Assembly: GCA_020137815.1 (NCBI GenBank)
Contig: CM035352.1
Location: 7,794,905 to 7,858,904 of the forward strand
Length of the DNA stretch: 64,000 bases
Direction of reading: 5' to 3'
Origin: Hormiphora californensis
Lineage: Eukaryota; Ctenophora; Tentaculata; Cydippida; Pleurobrachiidae
The notes under the pieces were generated by a model, which was not told the DNA's origin, made no database searches, and saw only the letters and a list, made by a program, of their open reading frames with translations. Numbering within the stretch: the stretch's first letter is position 1; each line of letters opens with the position of its first letter. The translations under genes and the position numbers were made by a program. This document shows positions 41,393 through 53,100 of the stretch, piece by piece.

Positions 41393-42016
41393 TGAGAGTC
41401 AGAGAGAGAAAATGAGAGTCAGAGAGTCAGAGAAAGAGAGAGCTATGAGTAAAGACAAGTATTTTCTGCACTACAAGCTTCAAAGAACAGACGTGTCAAA
41501 AGTGTATCAGCCAATTAGGAAGAACCTTTGAAGTTTTTGTGAGCCATTTCGGCCTTTCACACCAAGAGCTGGTCCTAGTGAAAATGTAATGGTCGAAATT
41601 CAATATAAAACACACAGTCATTACGATTCTTAAAAAGAAGTCAAAATACATGTTCTATAAACAAATCCGCAATAATCATTTCAAAAAAAGAAATCGGATT
41701 CTCAATCACAGTTTATCACAGCTTTATTCTCCGAAATAACTAAGTGTAAACCACACATATATCACTGATGTAAAAGTCTTTGATCCTATTTTCACCGCAG
41801 ATTTACTAATTTTACAATATGTAACCGCACGGATCACATACCAAAAAAGTAATGATTGTGACAAATCCAATTTTAAATCGACAGATTCTGTTCACGCGGA
41901 CATCGATAGACATCTCGACACATGTTGCAGACTATTAACCCAGTTTCGGTAGATAATTTTAGAAATAAAGGTTGGATAACTCATCTCAAAAATGAAATTT
42001 GGGTATTCTTATCGTC

Positions 42017-45000
42017 TCAAAAGTAAAAGTTGGGTAATTCGTGTATCATTTTAACGATGAGGAAGAGGAAGCTGATAAGGATGAGAACTAGAACACAAGC
42101 AATGTTAACTTTGGCAGTCTTAGGAATTCCCATCACCCTGAAACAAACGGGTTAGAAATTAGTTACAAGATCTCTTATGCACACAGCTGTCAGGCTAGTG
42201 GTTAGATTCATTTTCCCAAAAATAGACTGCTGTGCTGACCCAGCCGCAGAAAGTGAGGGATTAGGGTACTCCCTCCAGCTCAAAAACAAATAAAATGATA
42301 TAAGGTCAGGAACCGATCGAATCAGGAAATACTGGTCCCTGATTGGCTGATAACCAGTCACATGACCTAAATAACGAGTTATGATTGGCTGTTTACTTGG
42401 TTCGGTCGGTTCCTACTACAGCTCTACTTACTTGGGTGGTGTGGCAATAATGAGAACACCCACAACAAGGGTCAGAACACAAACACTGAACATGCACCAC
42501 AGGACCGCCTTGTAGTAAGAGGGAAATAACTTCTTCTCTATTACCTGTTAACATTAAGGAAGGTTTTTTTTAGTTGGCACACTCACAAATTTAATCCGAA
42601 ATTACGGCTCAAAATAAGGTATTAGGAGCGCACAGAAAAACAAGCAAAAGGTAATTAGGACAATGAAGGAACATTGGTGACATATAGAAACCTGGCGCTC
42701 AATCTTGGTCACGCACGGTGTCTATGTCACCAAGAAGGAACATACCGCGAGTACTGCGAATGACTGGGAAGCTGATGAACATTCACAATGAACTATTGGG
42801 TCAGTGGAGGATGAATCATACTTTGTCGTACACCCCTCTATCGACCATACTCCCAGATTTTCACTCGTTCCCACTGAAACGAGGTAGAGCTGTTATAGGA
42901 TGGCTGCAGTAGCACCCCGACCCCTGGTAATTCAGTTTCAATGAAATTATACTGTTAACTCTCGCTGCTGGTGGAGAGATTGACCTACATACCTGGTAAC
43001 TTATTAGCGGTGCTAACAAAATCAGTATCATTGCTTCCCTGGAGAAAGTAGTTGACGGAGTTGTTAGCTTGGTAGGTCGCACAATGGTACACGATCTGGT
43101 ATGTCGTCTCATCTCGATTAAAGTACTGGTTGCGGTCAGGGTAAATCTGAAATGATGTATATGTGTATAATTGTGAAACATGGAAAGGAAGATTTTAAGG
43201 CGGGGTCGAGGGGTCTAAAAGACACTTTCGTGGTTTGATCCAGCTCGAAATCACAAAACCATTCCATCTGGTCCATTTTGTCCTAGTTTTATTGTTACCA
43301 GTTTTGAGTTCATTTTGAAGTACAGGGTAGTAGAAGTTTTCTCCTCCATCCCCTCCATGCCAACACTCACTATTATGCTGGCAACTGCCGTAGTTCCGTT
43401 AGGATCAGAGGATTCAGAACTCTCGTACACCGTCGCTAGTGTGAGATTAGTCTGTTTAGTAGGTGCCACTAGTGTGAGTTGTTGAGTAAAGTCTGTCAGA
43501 GCGAGAACTGTGGTCAGAGCATTGGCATGACAGCACAAAGTGCGAGGAGAATTTAATTTGTTAAAGTAAGAATACAATGATAGTCGTTGATTTGTTCACA
43601 CTACCATAGTCCAGACCACCCAGAAGTAAAGTAAAGTAAAGTAATAGTAAAGTAATAGTGTGTTGTATTTACCATTGAATTTGTTTGAAGAGACTGTGTA
43701 GCTTGTTGGAAAGAACGCCTCCCCTTGAAAGAACATCAGAGATACGTTTATCAGTCGGTAAGTGTTTGATAAGGGCTCCAAAAATGTCTTGTCCGTTATC
43801 TGAAAACATGTGGTTTTTAGCAGTTACCCAATATCGAGTTATCATGAAAGAGCTTTGATATGAGATCTGATATGAGATCTGATATGAGATCTGATATGAG
43901 ATCTGATATGAGATCTGATCAGTATTAAAAAGGAAGGAAAATGAATAAATGAATAAGTACCTTCAAGAACTTCTTTTCATCGTTCTCACAGCCACTTATT
44001 GCGTCGTGGAAGGTACCTTGGCAGAACGAGTAGATATCTACTTTAGATACGCTCTGGGTCCAGAACACACCTGTATATTTAATTGTCTTGTTGTGACAAT
44101 GCATCCAGCTGTGCTATATCACTCAGAAATTGGTCTTTGTAACTCAACAATCCTCCTAAATCCGAGCGTGGTCTCTTTGTTACCCCCCTTCCACCTTTGT
44201 AACTCAACAAGAAACTAAATACTCAACAAGAAATCTTACCTACGATGTCTCCCATTAGTAACGTAGAGCTGTTTTTCAAGCTAAACACATAATCCTCTAG
44301 CAGGGTCTTGTACCAGTAGCAGGCGGGGTTACCGATACACAATCGCGTCTTGGCAAGGTATGACATGGCATTGATGATGTTAGAGAAGACATCGTATTGG
44401 CCATCAGCTGTGAGGAGGAGGGCATCAATGATGTCGTACACCATTAGGATATCGTACGGGCCTGTACAGGACAGTGTTAAATAAGGAGTCAACAAGCAGG
44501 GCATGCAGGATATGTGAGATGTTGAAAAGAGGTATTGTACTTTAGGATGACCTATTTCTCTATAGATGTGACTTTCAAGTGAGGGGGAGTACAGTATAAA
44601 GGTGGGGTATGAGGTGCTGTAAAAGTATATTTCTAATACCTAGATGTGATGTGGTGCCACTATTTATCAATCTGGAGAGTTCAGAAGACGCCGTGATGAC
44701 ATCCAGGTCCCCATACGCTATGGAATGGAGAAGGACCTCAAGGTCATGACTTGAGAGTGTGTGAAGACACTCTGTCGTATTGGGTTCGCTCCAAGATTGG
44801 TTCCCCCTACAGACTCGAGTTATACTCCTCTCAGGGCCTCCTTCTTCTTCGACATCGTATTCGTGAACTGAATAATATATTATGTGCATGTCGAATAGCA
44901 GATTACATTACAGTTTTAACGTTTTCAAGAGAGGTCTTGTTTACAAGAGATCAGACTTCTAGAGACTGTACACGTTGATTCTAATTCTCCAGACTCAATG

Positions 45001-46540
45001 GCTCATGAGTGACTCGGTATTAGAGTTACCTATGGCTAAGAGTTACTAATCACCACACCACAACATACTCACCGTTATCACAAGGAATTGAAAGAGTCAC
45101 ATTATCAGTCAGGGTAGTTCCATACCATTCCTGCTCTCCAAAGACAGGGTTATGAACTATCTGATACGGACAATAGTTGATCCCGGTACAGGAGGATGGA
45201 ATGAGGTGACAGTAAGTGACATCACCACACGTGCTGGATAGGCCTGAACTCCAGGTACCTTCCGGACACATCTCACACTGGCTAGTGGTAGTGTTGACAA
45301 AGTAGTCGTCTGAACATCGATCTGGGGAGCAGAGGGCGAATGTGTGAATCTGAGAGAATGTGAATCAAATCGTCCCATACAAGATGAAGAAGTGTTTTGA
45401 TTATTCTGAAACTTTTGGGTTTCAGAATAATCAAAACTCTGTCAGCTATCCGAACAAAATGAATAATGAACATTGGTTGTGGATTTACAATTTACCTTTA
45501 TAGAAGAGAGTGGTGCTGCCTGTAGTGAGGTTACTGAAATCAACTGTAACATTGCTCAGGTCTAGAGATTGTGCATCAAGTTGAAGTCCTACCAGCCCCT
45601 CAACCATCACAATAAACTGAAGATAAACAGAGCCTGGTTTTAAATCAATATAGCGATAATCAGCTGTCACTGGTTGTAAGGGATTCTCCAAAGGGGATAA
45701 ATTGGAGATTCTCTAATTTCAACCCTTACTCAGCAGTCAGGTCACTAGCTCTATAAAGTAACTCAACAATTGTCACTCATCATGACTAATATTATTTATG
45801 TTGAACTAGAAGTATAGTGGAACAAAAACATACCGTTTCATTTTGTACCGCAAAAGAAAACGAAGTAATGAAGTCGTCAAAGTCATCTAGGGGAACACTA
45901 ATGGTTGTTTCTGTTTTTGCACTTCCGGTCACCGACAGTACTACTTCTATCCAATGATCGGACCATGTTTTAATCCACTCAACCGACCTGATAAATGAAC
46001 ATTTGATAATGAACATTCGTATTTGATAGATTACAATGTCCCTAACGGGGGCCGCTGTGGGGGACAGCGGGATGTAATCTGTCATGGAGAGTGTCAAGAT
46101 AAGAAACCCGCTAGGGAATGTTCAAATGACTTACAGTGTTGATCCAAAGTCTATGGTGGTCACGTGATGCCCATATATGGTGATGTGTGTCACGTGATGC
46201 CCATATATGGTCAAATGACTTACAGAGTCGATCCAAAGTCTATGGTGGTAAAGTAGGAATCATTCCTGGAGAAAACCGGGACAACAACAATCAGACCAGA
46301 GTTTAAATCAATCTTCTCGCACTCTGAGATTGAGCAGTTCTCTGTTGATAATATTTCCCCAGGTGAGTATACTACTGCCCCTGAAACATAATATATACTG
46401 ATCAACAAATCGAACACAATTCAAATCGAGCACTTGATCCAAATACTTAAAAGGAAAAACAATGTCATGAAGGTGAGGTACATACCATGACAAGTTGAAA
46501 GAAGAAGTGAGGTGAAATAAAGGACATCCCATAATCTCAT
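42017..46540 (-). CDS. Adhesion-receptor-like GAIN/GPS protein with two membrane helices, 14 exons
   Basis: Exons in coding order: 46486-46540, 46224-46380, 45834-45987, 45496-45616, 45073-45321, 44640-44867, 44240-44461, 43961-44070, 43673-43799, 43371-43492, 42993-43146, 42746-42873, 42432-42544, 42017-42137. They total 2061 nt, 686 residues plus stop, all phases consistent. A signal peptide (MRLWDVLYFTSLLLSTCHG) comes first. A Cys-rich region with MCPEGTWSSGLSSTC leads to a hormone-receptor-like motif (SITRVCRGNQSWSEP..TEC, about residues 165-280). A GAIN-like helical/beta region follows (to ~570). A GPS-like motif comes next (GVWSIEGC...HCECSSASQSFAVLA, to residue 609). TM1 (YKAVLWCMFSVCVLTLVVGV) and TM2 (KVNIACVLVLILISFLFLIV) follow, then a stop ten residues later. 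Helices 3-7 are absent. The GPS lacks the usual H-L-T/S tripeptide, so self-cleavage is doubtful. It may be a two-helix receptor or a truncated paralogue. Confidence 0.85.
42308..42414. mobile_element. 107-bp MITE in the intron between TM1 and TM2 exons
   Basis: Same family and length as 12738-12844, with ends AGGAACCGATCGAAT and (inverse) AGGAACCGACCGAAC. Flanking bases show no clear target duplication. Confidence 0.85.
42674..42733. mobile_element. 60-bp mini inverted-repeat element in an intron
   Basis: TTGGTGACATATAGAAACC at the left mirrors GGTGTCTATGTCACCAA at the right. It ends a dozen bases from the GPS exon donor. A 72-bp relative is at 47118-47189. Confidence 0.6.
43493..43533. mobile_element. 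Half copy of the 75-bp element supplying a splice acceptor
   Basis: GAGAACTGTGGTCAGAGCAT and GGCATGACAG match 18132-18166. On the minus strand its end, TTCTCGCTCTGACAG, is the pyrimidine tract and AG used by the exon at 43371-43492. Confidence 0.55.
43856..43920. repeat. 12-bp tandem repeat, five copies, intronic
   Basis: Unit TGATATGAGATC, nearly perfect. Confidence 0.9.
46127..46249 (-). repeat. Direct duplication of the exon 2 splice donor in the GPS gene
   Basis: A 38-base segment CAAATGACTTACAG...ATCCAAAGTCTATGG occurs at about 46127 and 46211. It contains the exon end and GTAAGT donor. Using the distal copy would read into an in-frame TAA, so only the inner donor (46224) is productive. 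Between them is a 31-base repeat with CACGTGATGCCCATATATGG. Confidence 0.8.
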
Positions 46541-46894
46541 GATATATCAAAGGAGCGTCCTCGTTTTTGCATAACTCTGTCTCAGCCCTTTCGCGGCACA
46601 ATCTTTATCTATAAACAGAGAGCTAATAAAATAGTAATACAGTGCATCGCAGTATACGAGACTCTAACGGCTAAATGATAGATGTGGAGAGAGAAAAGAG
46701 AAACTAAGAAAGGAACGAAGGATAGTAAAGAGAAATGGATTATAAAAAGTATATGTACATGGAATCATGAAACTATCTGCCGACTGATGTTTTAAATGTA
46801 CATCTCAACGAAATGCCGACTACATCTCAAGAAAAGGATCATAAGTCACAACGTACAGGCTGGTGTCGCAACATATAGTATCATCAATATAAGC

Positions 46895-47074
46895 ATGTTG
46901 ATATTATTAGCATTATTATACACACTCTCTATGACGTATCTGACTCCGTGGTGTGACTCTGAGTGTGAGGAAATGGTACAACCGCACAAAATCGGATATC
47001 TAACTTTAGTAGCATACATGAGATGCAGAGCAGCATGTGGAGCATGTAGAGCCGATTATATTATTTATAAGTAA
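46895..47074 (+). CDS. Candidate small secreted cysteine-rich peptide (59 residues)
   Basis: An open frame of 59 codons starts with a hydrophobic leader, MLILLALLYTLSMTYLTPW, followed by C-x3-C, a 19-residue spacer and C-x3-C-x2-C (RCRAACGAC) near the end. The cysteine spacing at the C-terminus resembles ShKT-type domains, but only five cysteines are present where that fold uses six. It is divergently oriented to the GPS gene, about 350 bases from its start. There is no supporting homology or splice evidence. It could be chance. Confidence 0.3.
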   Translation: MLILLALLYTLSMTYLTPWCDSECEEMVQPHKIGYLTLVAYMRCRAACGACRADYIIYK

Positions 47075-47117
47075 TACATACTTACAGGATATTATTAGTT
47101 GTGACACTCACACTGAC

Positions 47118-47189
47118 TTGGTGACATAGACACCGTGCGCGACCAAGATTGAGCTCGATCTCGCACGCACTAGGTGTCAATGTCACCAA
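47118..47189. mobile_element. 72-bp mini inverted-repeat element
   Basis: TTGGTGACATAGACACC is mirrored by GGTGTCAATGTCACCAA. Related to 42674-42733. Confidence 0.65.
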
Positions 47190-47482
47190 CACACTGACAT
47201 GATAATTATTACAAAATGATACAAAATGTGGGATGGGATCTTATCAACTAGTCAATAAAAACTCTGGCAAACCTCCATGGATAAAGATCCCTAACTAAAC
47301 TCTATAGACCTCTAACTAGTTGCATTAGAGATTTGACTTGCGACGCTAGCTCTACAGGTGACTAAATGCATAACCGGCTCATACACTGACACAGAGAGAG
47401 AGTACACACAAGCAATGATGCTATGTTAAAGGGAGAGAGTGTGAGGGAGGAAGAGTGTTAGAGGGAGAGCCGGTCATGCAGG

Positions 47483-48009
<527 letters not shown>

Positions 48010-48600
48010 GCTCTCTCACACACACTCACACACTCTCTCTCTCTCTCTCTCTCACATCTCTCTCCCTCTCCTGCTTCTTCTCAGTATAGACTGCTGCAGC
48101 TCTCTCTATATTGCAGCAGTTTCATTTCAGCGTGTCTATTTCTTACCCTATACCTCTCTTTCTCTCTCCATACCAAGTCCAACAGTTTTGTTTTGGTCTA
48201 CAACCCTCAGACTAAAACTCTTTTATCTGCCAATGTGCATTTTCAAGTAGAGCAATGTCCATAATTCAACAATATATCCAACATATCAAACATGTAGACT
48301 GTAGAGCCAAGTCTAACGATATGTTGAAGTTGGTTTGCATTTATATAGTCGTTTGGCATGAACGGCTATAGTAAATGCAAACTAACTATCAAATCTAGGA
48401 GATACAGCGCTGTATTTTGCCATCATGGATTCATGGACACAATAGAACATTGAGGATATAAATATAGTAATAGCTAAATATAAAGTCATTGAAGGTTGTA
48501 TTTCCCTCTTCTCTCATTTTCTACCAACTTCAGAGATTGTATTTTCCTTTCTAACGAAAATTACGGGGAGACTCTCGCAGTCTTTGTGCCTGCCTCAATG

Positions 48601-48818
48601 GGGGAAAACAGTCGTGCCTGAATCTCATGTTCAGGTCACGGTTATATTTACCCATGAGACCTCAGGTCTCAGGGCTGTTCTTGGCTATTTCCTGAAAATT
48701 TTTCTCAGGGATCACTAAAATTTTCAGTGAAAATCTTAGTGACCCCTGAGACCTTAGGTCTCAGGATTAGTAAATAGTCCTGACCTGAACCTGAGATTCA
48801 GGCACGACTGTTTTCCCC
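48601..48818. mobile_element. 218-bp inverted-repeat element
   Basis: Ends GGGGAAAACAGTCGTGCCTG and its inverse, extending through AATCTCAGGTTCAGGTC. Interior palindromes around CCTGAGACCTNAGGTCTCAG. The degenerate relative is at 19129-19301. Confidence 0.75.
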
Positions 48819-48886
48819 AATACATCATGAGGTCCCGTAACCACGGAGCTGCCTGGCTGATGCTTCTGACAGGGTGGTCCTCCTGT

Positions 48887-49058
48887 TTTAGTATATATAT
48901 TAGCACTGTCACCTCCTGTTTTAGTAGATATTAGCACTGTCACCTCCTGTTTTAGTAGATATTAGCACTGTCACCTTATCTCCTGTTTTATATTTCAGGG
49001 AGAACGTGAGAGTGTTCGACTTGTACAATGTACAATGTACAATGTACAATGTACAATG
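48887..49058. repeat. Short tandem repeats
   Basis: Three copies of a ~33-base unit (CTCCTGTTTTAGTAGATATT AGCACTGTCAC) at about 48887-48975, then a 7-base repeat GTACAAT at about 49022-49058. Confidence 0.8.
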
Positions 49059-49179
49059 TGAAACAGTCAACTTTGGTGAACTATTGTTGACAGGATTCTC
49101 AACCCACTTTGTTAGGTAAGTTTGGGTGAATTGTCATTTATTTCTCAGTCCAACGATGTAGACGGGAACAAGTTACACA

Positions 49180-49340
49180 TACACTTAACACTGGGACAGG
49201 AACGATTGACACACAGGCCGGGCCCACACAGACAGACAGACAGAAAGACAGGAACTGCCATACACTGGGACAGGAACGATTGACACACAGGCCCACACAC
49301 ACAAACAGACAGACAGAAAGACAGACAGAAAGACAGACAT

Positions 49341-49373
<33 letters not shown>

Positions 49374-49547
49374 AAGACAGACAGAAAGACAGGAACTGCC
49401 ATACACTGGGACAGGAACGATTGACACACAGGCCCACACACACAAACAGACAGACAGACAGAAAGACAGACAGAAAGACAGGCAGACAGACAGACAGACA
49501 GAAAGACAGACAGAAAGACATACAGACAGACAGACAGACAGGCAGGC

Positions 49548-49624
<77 letters not shown>

Positions 49625-49625
49625 G
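49180..49625. repeat. (GACA)n satellite with embedded ~70-bp repeats
   Basis: GACA units, some AAAGACA or GGCAGACA, alternate with three copies of a segment containing CACTGGGACAGGAACGATTG. Long Cys/Leu/Ser or Asp/Arg/Gln reading frames on both strands follow from the tetranucleotide. Confidence 0.9.
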
Positions 49626-50169
49626 GAACAACTACAAGTGAGATTGCAGCAGTAGTAAGCACATTGAAATGGTCAAGGTTAACAGCTTCAGCTAGAGAAC
49701 TATTCAAGAGAGATTTGCTGCAATTCAATGTGCTTACGTTTTGACAAAGGAAAATGGTGCTAATTTTAAGTCGGAATTTTCAAAGTTGGGAGAGGGATTG
49801 TGGTATATTTACACGATATACTATATATAATTATATATATGTGTGATAATAAATAAGAAAACGTGATTATCTCTCATGCCGTATATATATAATAGTGTAG
49901 CCCATCCCTATAGTTGTGACTCCTTTCTCATCTCTCTCAATAAGATCCCCGATCTTGAGTCGCCTGACACTGTGTCCACGACACTTATAAAAAATAAAAG
50001 TATGAAAAATTCAAGATCCCTCCCACTTTTGAGTCTTTCTAATACCCCGGTCACAAAGGAAAGTGTCTTTAAAAAAGCTAAGGCGTCCTCCGAAACGTCC
50101 CTGTATAATAATAGCTGAGTGCAAGTTGAGTTGACCCCTTACTCAACAAGTGTGATGAATTGTATTTAT

Positions 50170-53100
50170 CTAGGCGCAGGCGTTGCATGGCCTCTCTGAA
50201 CCAGTCGTCTCCACGTCCAGGAACTTTTGTATAGGGTCATCACCGCAATCCAATGTCTGACGAGGGGAGAGATGGTTAGTTTCTGAAGTGGAGAGAAGGG
50301 GGAGAAGGATACTGGCATGGTTCAACCACATGTGTCATTTCAGTTATACAGTGGGGTTACGGTTATCGAGCCTGTTACTAAATTGACAAATTGTATACAA
50401 ACAGTATTGACCGGGTACCTCCTCCCCTCTCGGGGACCTACCTTAGTAAATGAGCTGTAATCCCCCACGTCTGCCTGTACTTGATATTGAACATCGTAAA
50501 TAAACCCGTCACAGGATCCCTCATTATCGGGCAGACACTTCTTCTCCCAACCCGTAGGAACACAACCAACTGGGAAGAAGGGTGGTTAAAATGGAGCGGG
50601 GGTAGTGGTTAAATGGGCAAGGATAAAAGGGTGGGAATGTGATCGATAGAGAAACTGAGGGGTATTTTGTCACGTAAAATGAGAGCCGGGGAAATGTTTC
50701 CACTCATCTAGCACTATACATTGTCAACTTGATGCGGATGTTGATAGGGACCCCTAAAACATCGTCATAGTGTAAATTTTGATCATGCTACTTCTCGCTC
50801 CTTAGAGAGTGCATTGACCTTGTAAGAGATCGTGATTGTTACATGCAAAACACATGGTCAGAGCAACCGGGATTTAGTAGGGTGACATTGACACTCTGGG
50901 AGAGAGGGGCGATGTTTTACAGTCAAAACGACCCATTTTAAAATCCATGTAGAGAAAAAACTTTTCATAAAATTGGGGTGTTTTTTTACAGTTTTCCACT
51001 CCAAATACCTATCTGAAGACCCTAGTGAAGTCCGCTTAGTGTACATTTTTCATCCGAGGTTAAACTTTGTTCAGGCACGGGGTGGGGAGGAGAGGAGAGG
51101 GGGTTGTTTAGGGGAGAGGGGAGAGGGGAGGGTTGTTTAGAAGGGAGGGGAAGGGGGATTAATTGACAAACTAATTACACAACTAATCAACTAATTAACT
51201 AATTAACTCACGTTCATCATCAGCCCAGATATCATCTGACTCAGTCACAATGACTCCATACTCATTACAATCACAAGCCTGGCAACCCCGGGAACTGATA
51301 CCCCACGTCCCCTCTCTACATCTGTCACACCTTGTACCCTGGACATTTGGAGCACACGTGCACCTTCCCCTGTTGTCACACTCCCCATCAACCGCTCCCG
51401 CACCGCAGTTGCAATCTGTAAAGATATGAGAGTGGGGGATTGGGATAATAAAATGAGAGAAAGAATTAGAATTGAAATCTGTCGAATTGAGAGGAGGATT
51501 TAGAATGAGACTCTCATTGAGAGGAGCACAGATCTGATCATGCTGAACGAGAGGTGTGCAGCTCTCCATAGTTAACACATACCGATACACCGGCCGCTCC
51601 TCTGGTAGGTACCACTGGGGCAACTGTAACAAGTCCGGGGGTCCAGATAACCAGACCCGGTACAGGGGCACTGCCCAGTTCGCTTGTTGCACACTTCCGA
51701 GGCACTACCAATGGGGTCACACTCGCACGGCACACATTCAGAACCACTGTAGTAATAGCCATCCATACACTGGTCGCAGTACACACCTGGGAGTGGTGAT
51801 ATGGTTAGTTATGTGGTAAAGAAAGGGTTTATAGGTTGAAGAAAATAACTGAACTTTAGTTGTAAATATTCGGGCTAAAATTTAAACAAAAAAGGGGTAT
51901 TGTTCTGAGATCGACCTACCTTCGTACCCTTCCTTACAGTCGCATTGCCCACTCATATTATCACACACTCCACTGTGAGATCCACTATTAGAACACCTGC
52001 AGGGTTCACAGAGCCCATCCCTAAAGTAGGTTCCATCCCCACACTCCTCACACCTCCTGCCCTCTACCACCTGGCCCTCTGGGCACGTCTCACAGGTAGC
52101 GGGGTCCACAAAGTCTAACCCACTCTTACACAGACAGTGCCCGTTACTGTCACATCTGTCAGTGTAGCCCATAGTGTTTTCTAGCACGCAGTTACAGGGT
52201 TGACACTCGTCAGATCCGACTGGCATGTAGTAGGATTCAACGCAGTTCTGACACTTGACACCCACGTGTTGCGGGTCACATTCACATTCACCAGTGAAGG
52301 GGTCACATATCAGGGAGAGAGAGCCACGTGGGTTACACTTACAGTCTGGAGAGGGAAATAAGGGGGTTACACTTACTGCGACTAATTACTACTACTAATT
52401 ACTGCCACTAACTACTACTAGTTACTACTAATTACTACTACTAATTACTACTACTAATTACTGCTACTAATTACTACATGCCGCTACTCACCCTCGCATT
52501 GTCCCAGTTCATAATAAGTCCCCTCTTCACAGCTGACACACTTGTTATTTTGGGAGATGTACCCCTCGTCGCATGGGGCACACCGTCCCCTCTCTAAGAT
52601 GTGGTTGTCAGGACACTGTTCACACGTCCTTTCATCCAGCAGGTATCTAGAAGAGAGATGTGTGATGTGAACCGGCTCCTTCATAAAACTATTCAAAATT
52701 TCTATACCCGCACTCACAGATATATGTGCTCCTTTATAAAACCAAACAATATCTCCTTCATAAAATCAACCAATACCCTCCTTCACTCACAGATATGTGA
52801 TACAATCACACTGTCCACTGATCCCATCACAGGGGTAATCCATATAGGAGTTGAGAGGATCGCAGGCACATTCCTGGCACGTCTCCCCAAAGTAGCCCTC
52901 GATACACTTTTCACAGGCGCCCCCCTCGTACAGAGTCCTGCACTCACAGGAGCCGGTAACCCTGTTACATGTGGCCGTACCCGCTTCAGAGCAGCCACAA
53001 TCTGAGGGGAGGGGTATAGGAGAGTTAGAGGGTACGATTATACGACAGGGGTAATGTTTGATGATGACGAGTTGTTTTTGTTGATGTCAAATAGAGATAA

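Larger units (their letters stand above)
38640..42016. other. Gene-free stretch left of the GPS gene
   Basis: Holds CT-rich sequence (38660-38780), a (CT)n tract at about 39463-39505, a GATAGAGAGAGG-type minisatellite at about 39875-40150 and a MITE (below). I see no exon-like sequence, including none that would supply further membrane helices to the gene at 42017-46540. Confidence 0.5.

Noticed and set aside
42017-42544. Suspected frameshift between the TM1 and TM2 exons
   Set aside because: Re-reading the donor as AA/GTAAGT (exon end 42432) restores phase, so no frameshift is needed.
49138-49744. Long Cys/Leu/Ser-rich and Asp/Arg/Gln/Thr-rich frames on opposite strands
   Set aside because: Direct translation of a (GACA)n/(TGTC)n satellite.
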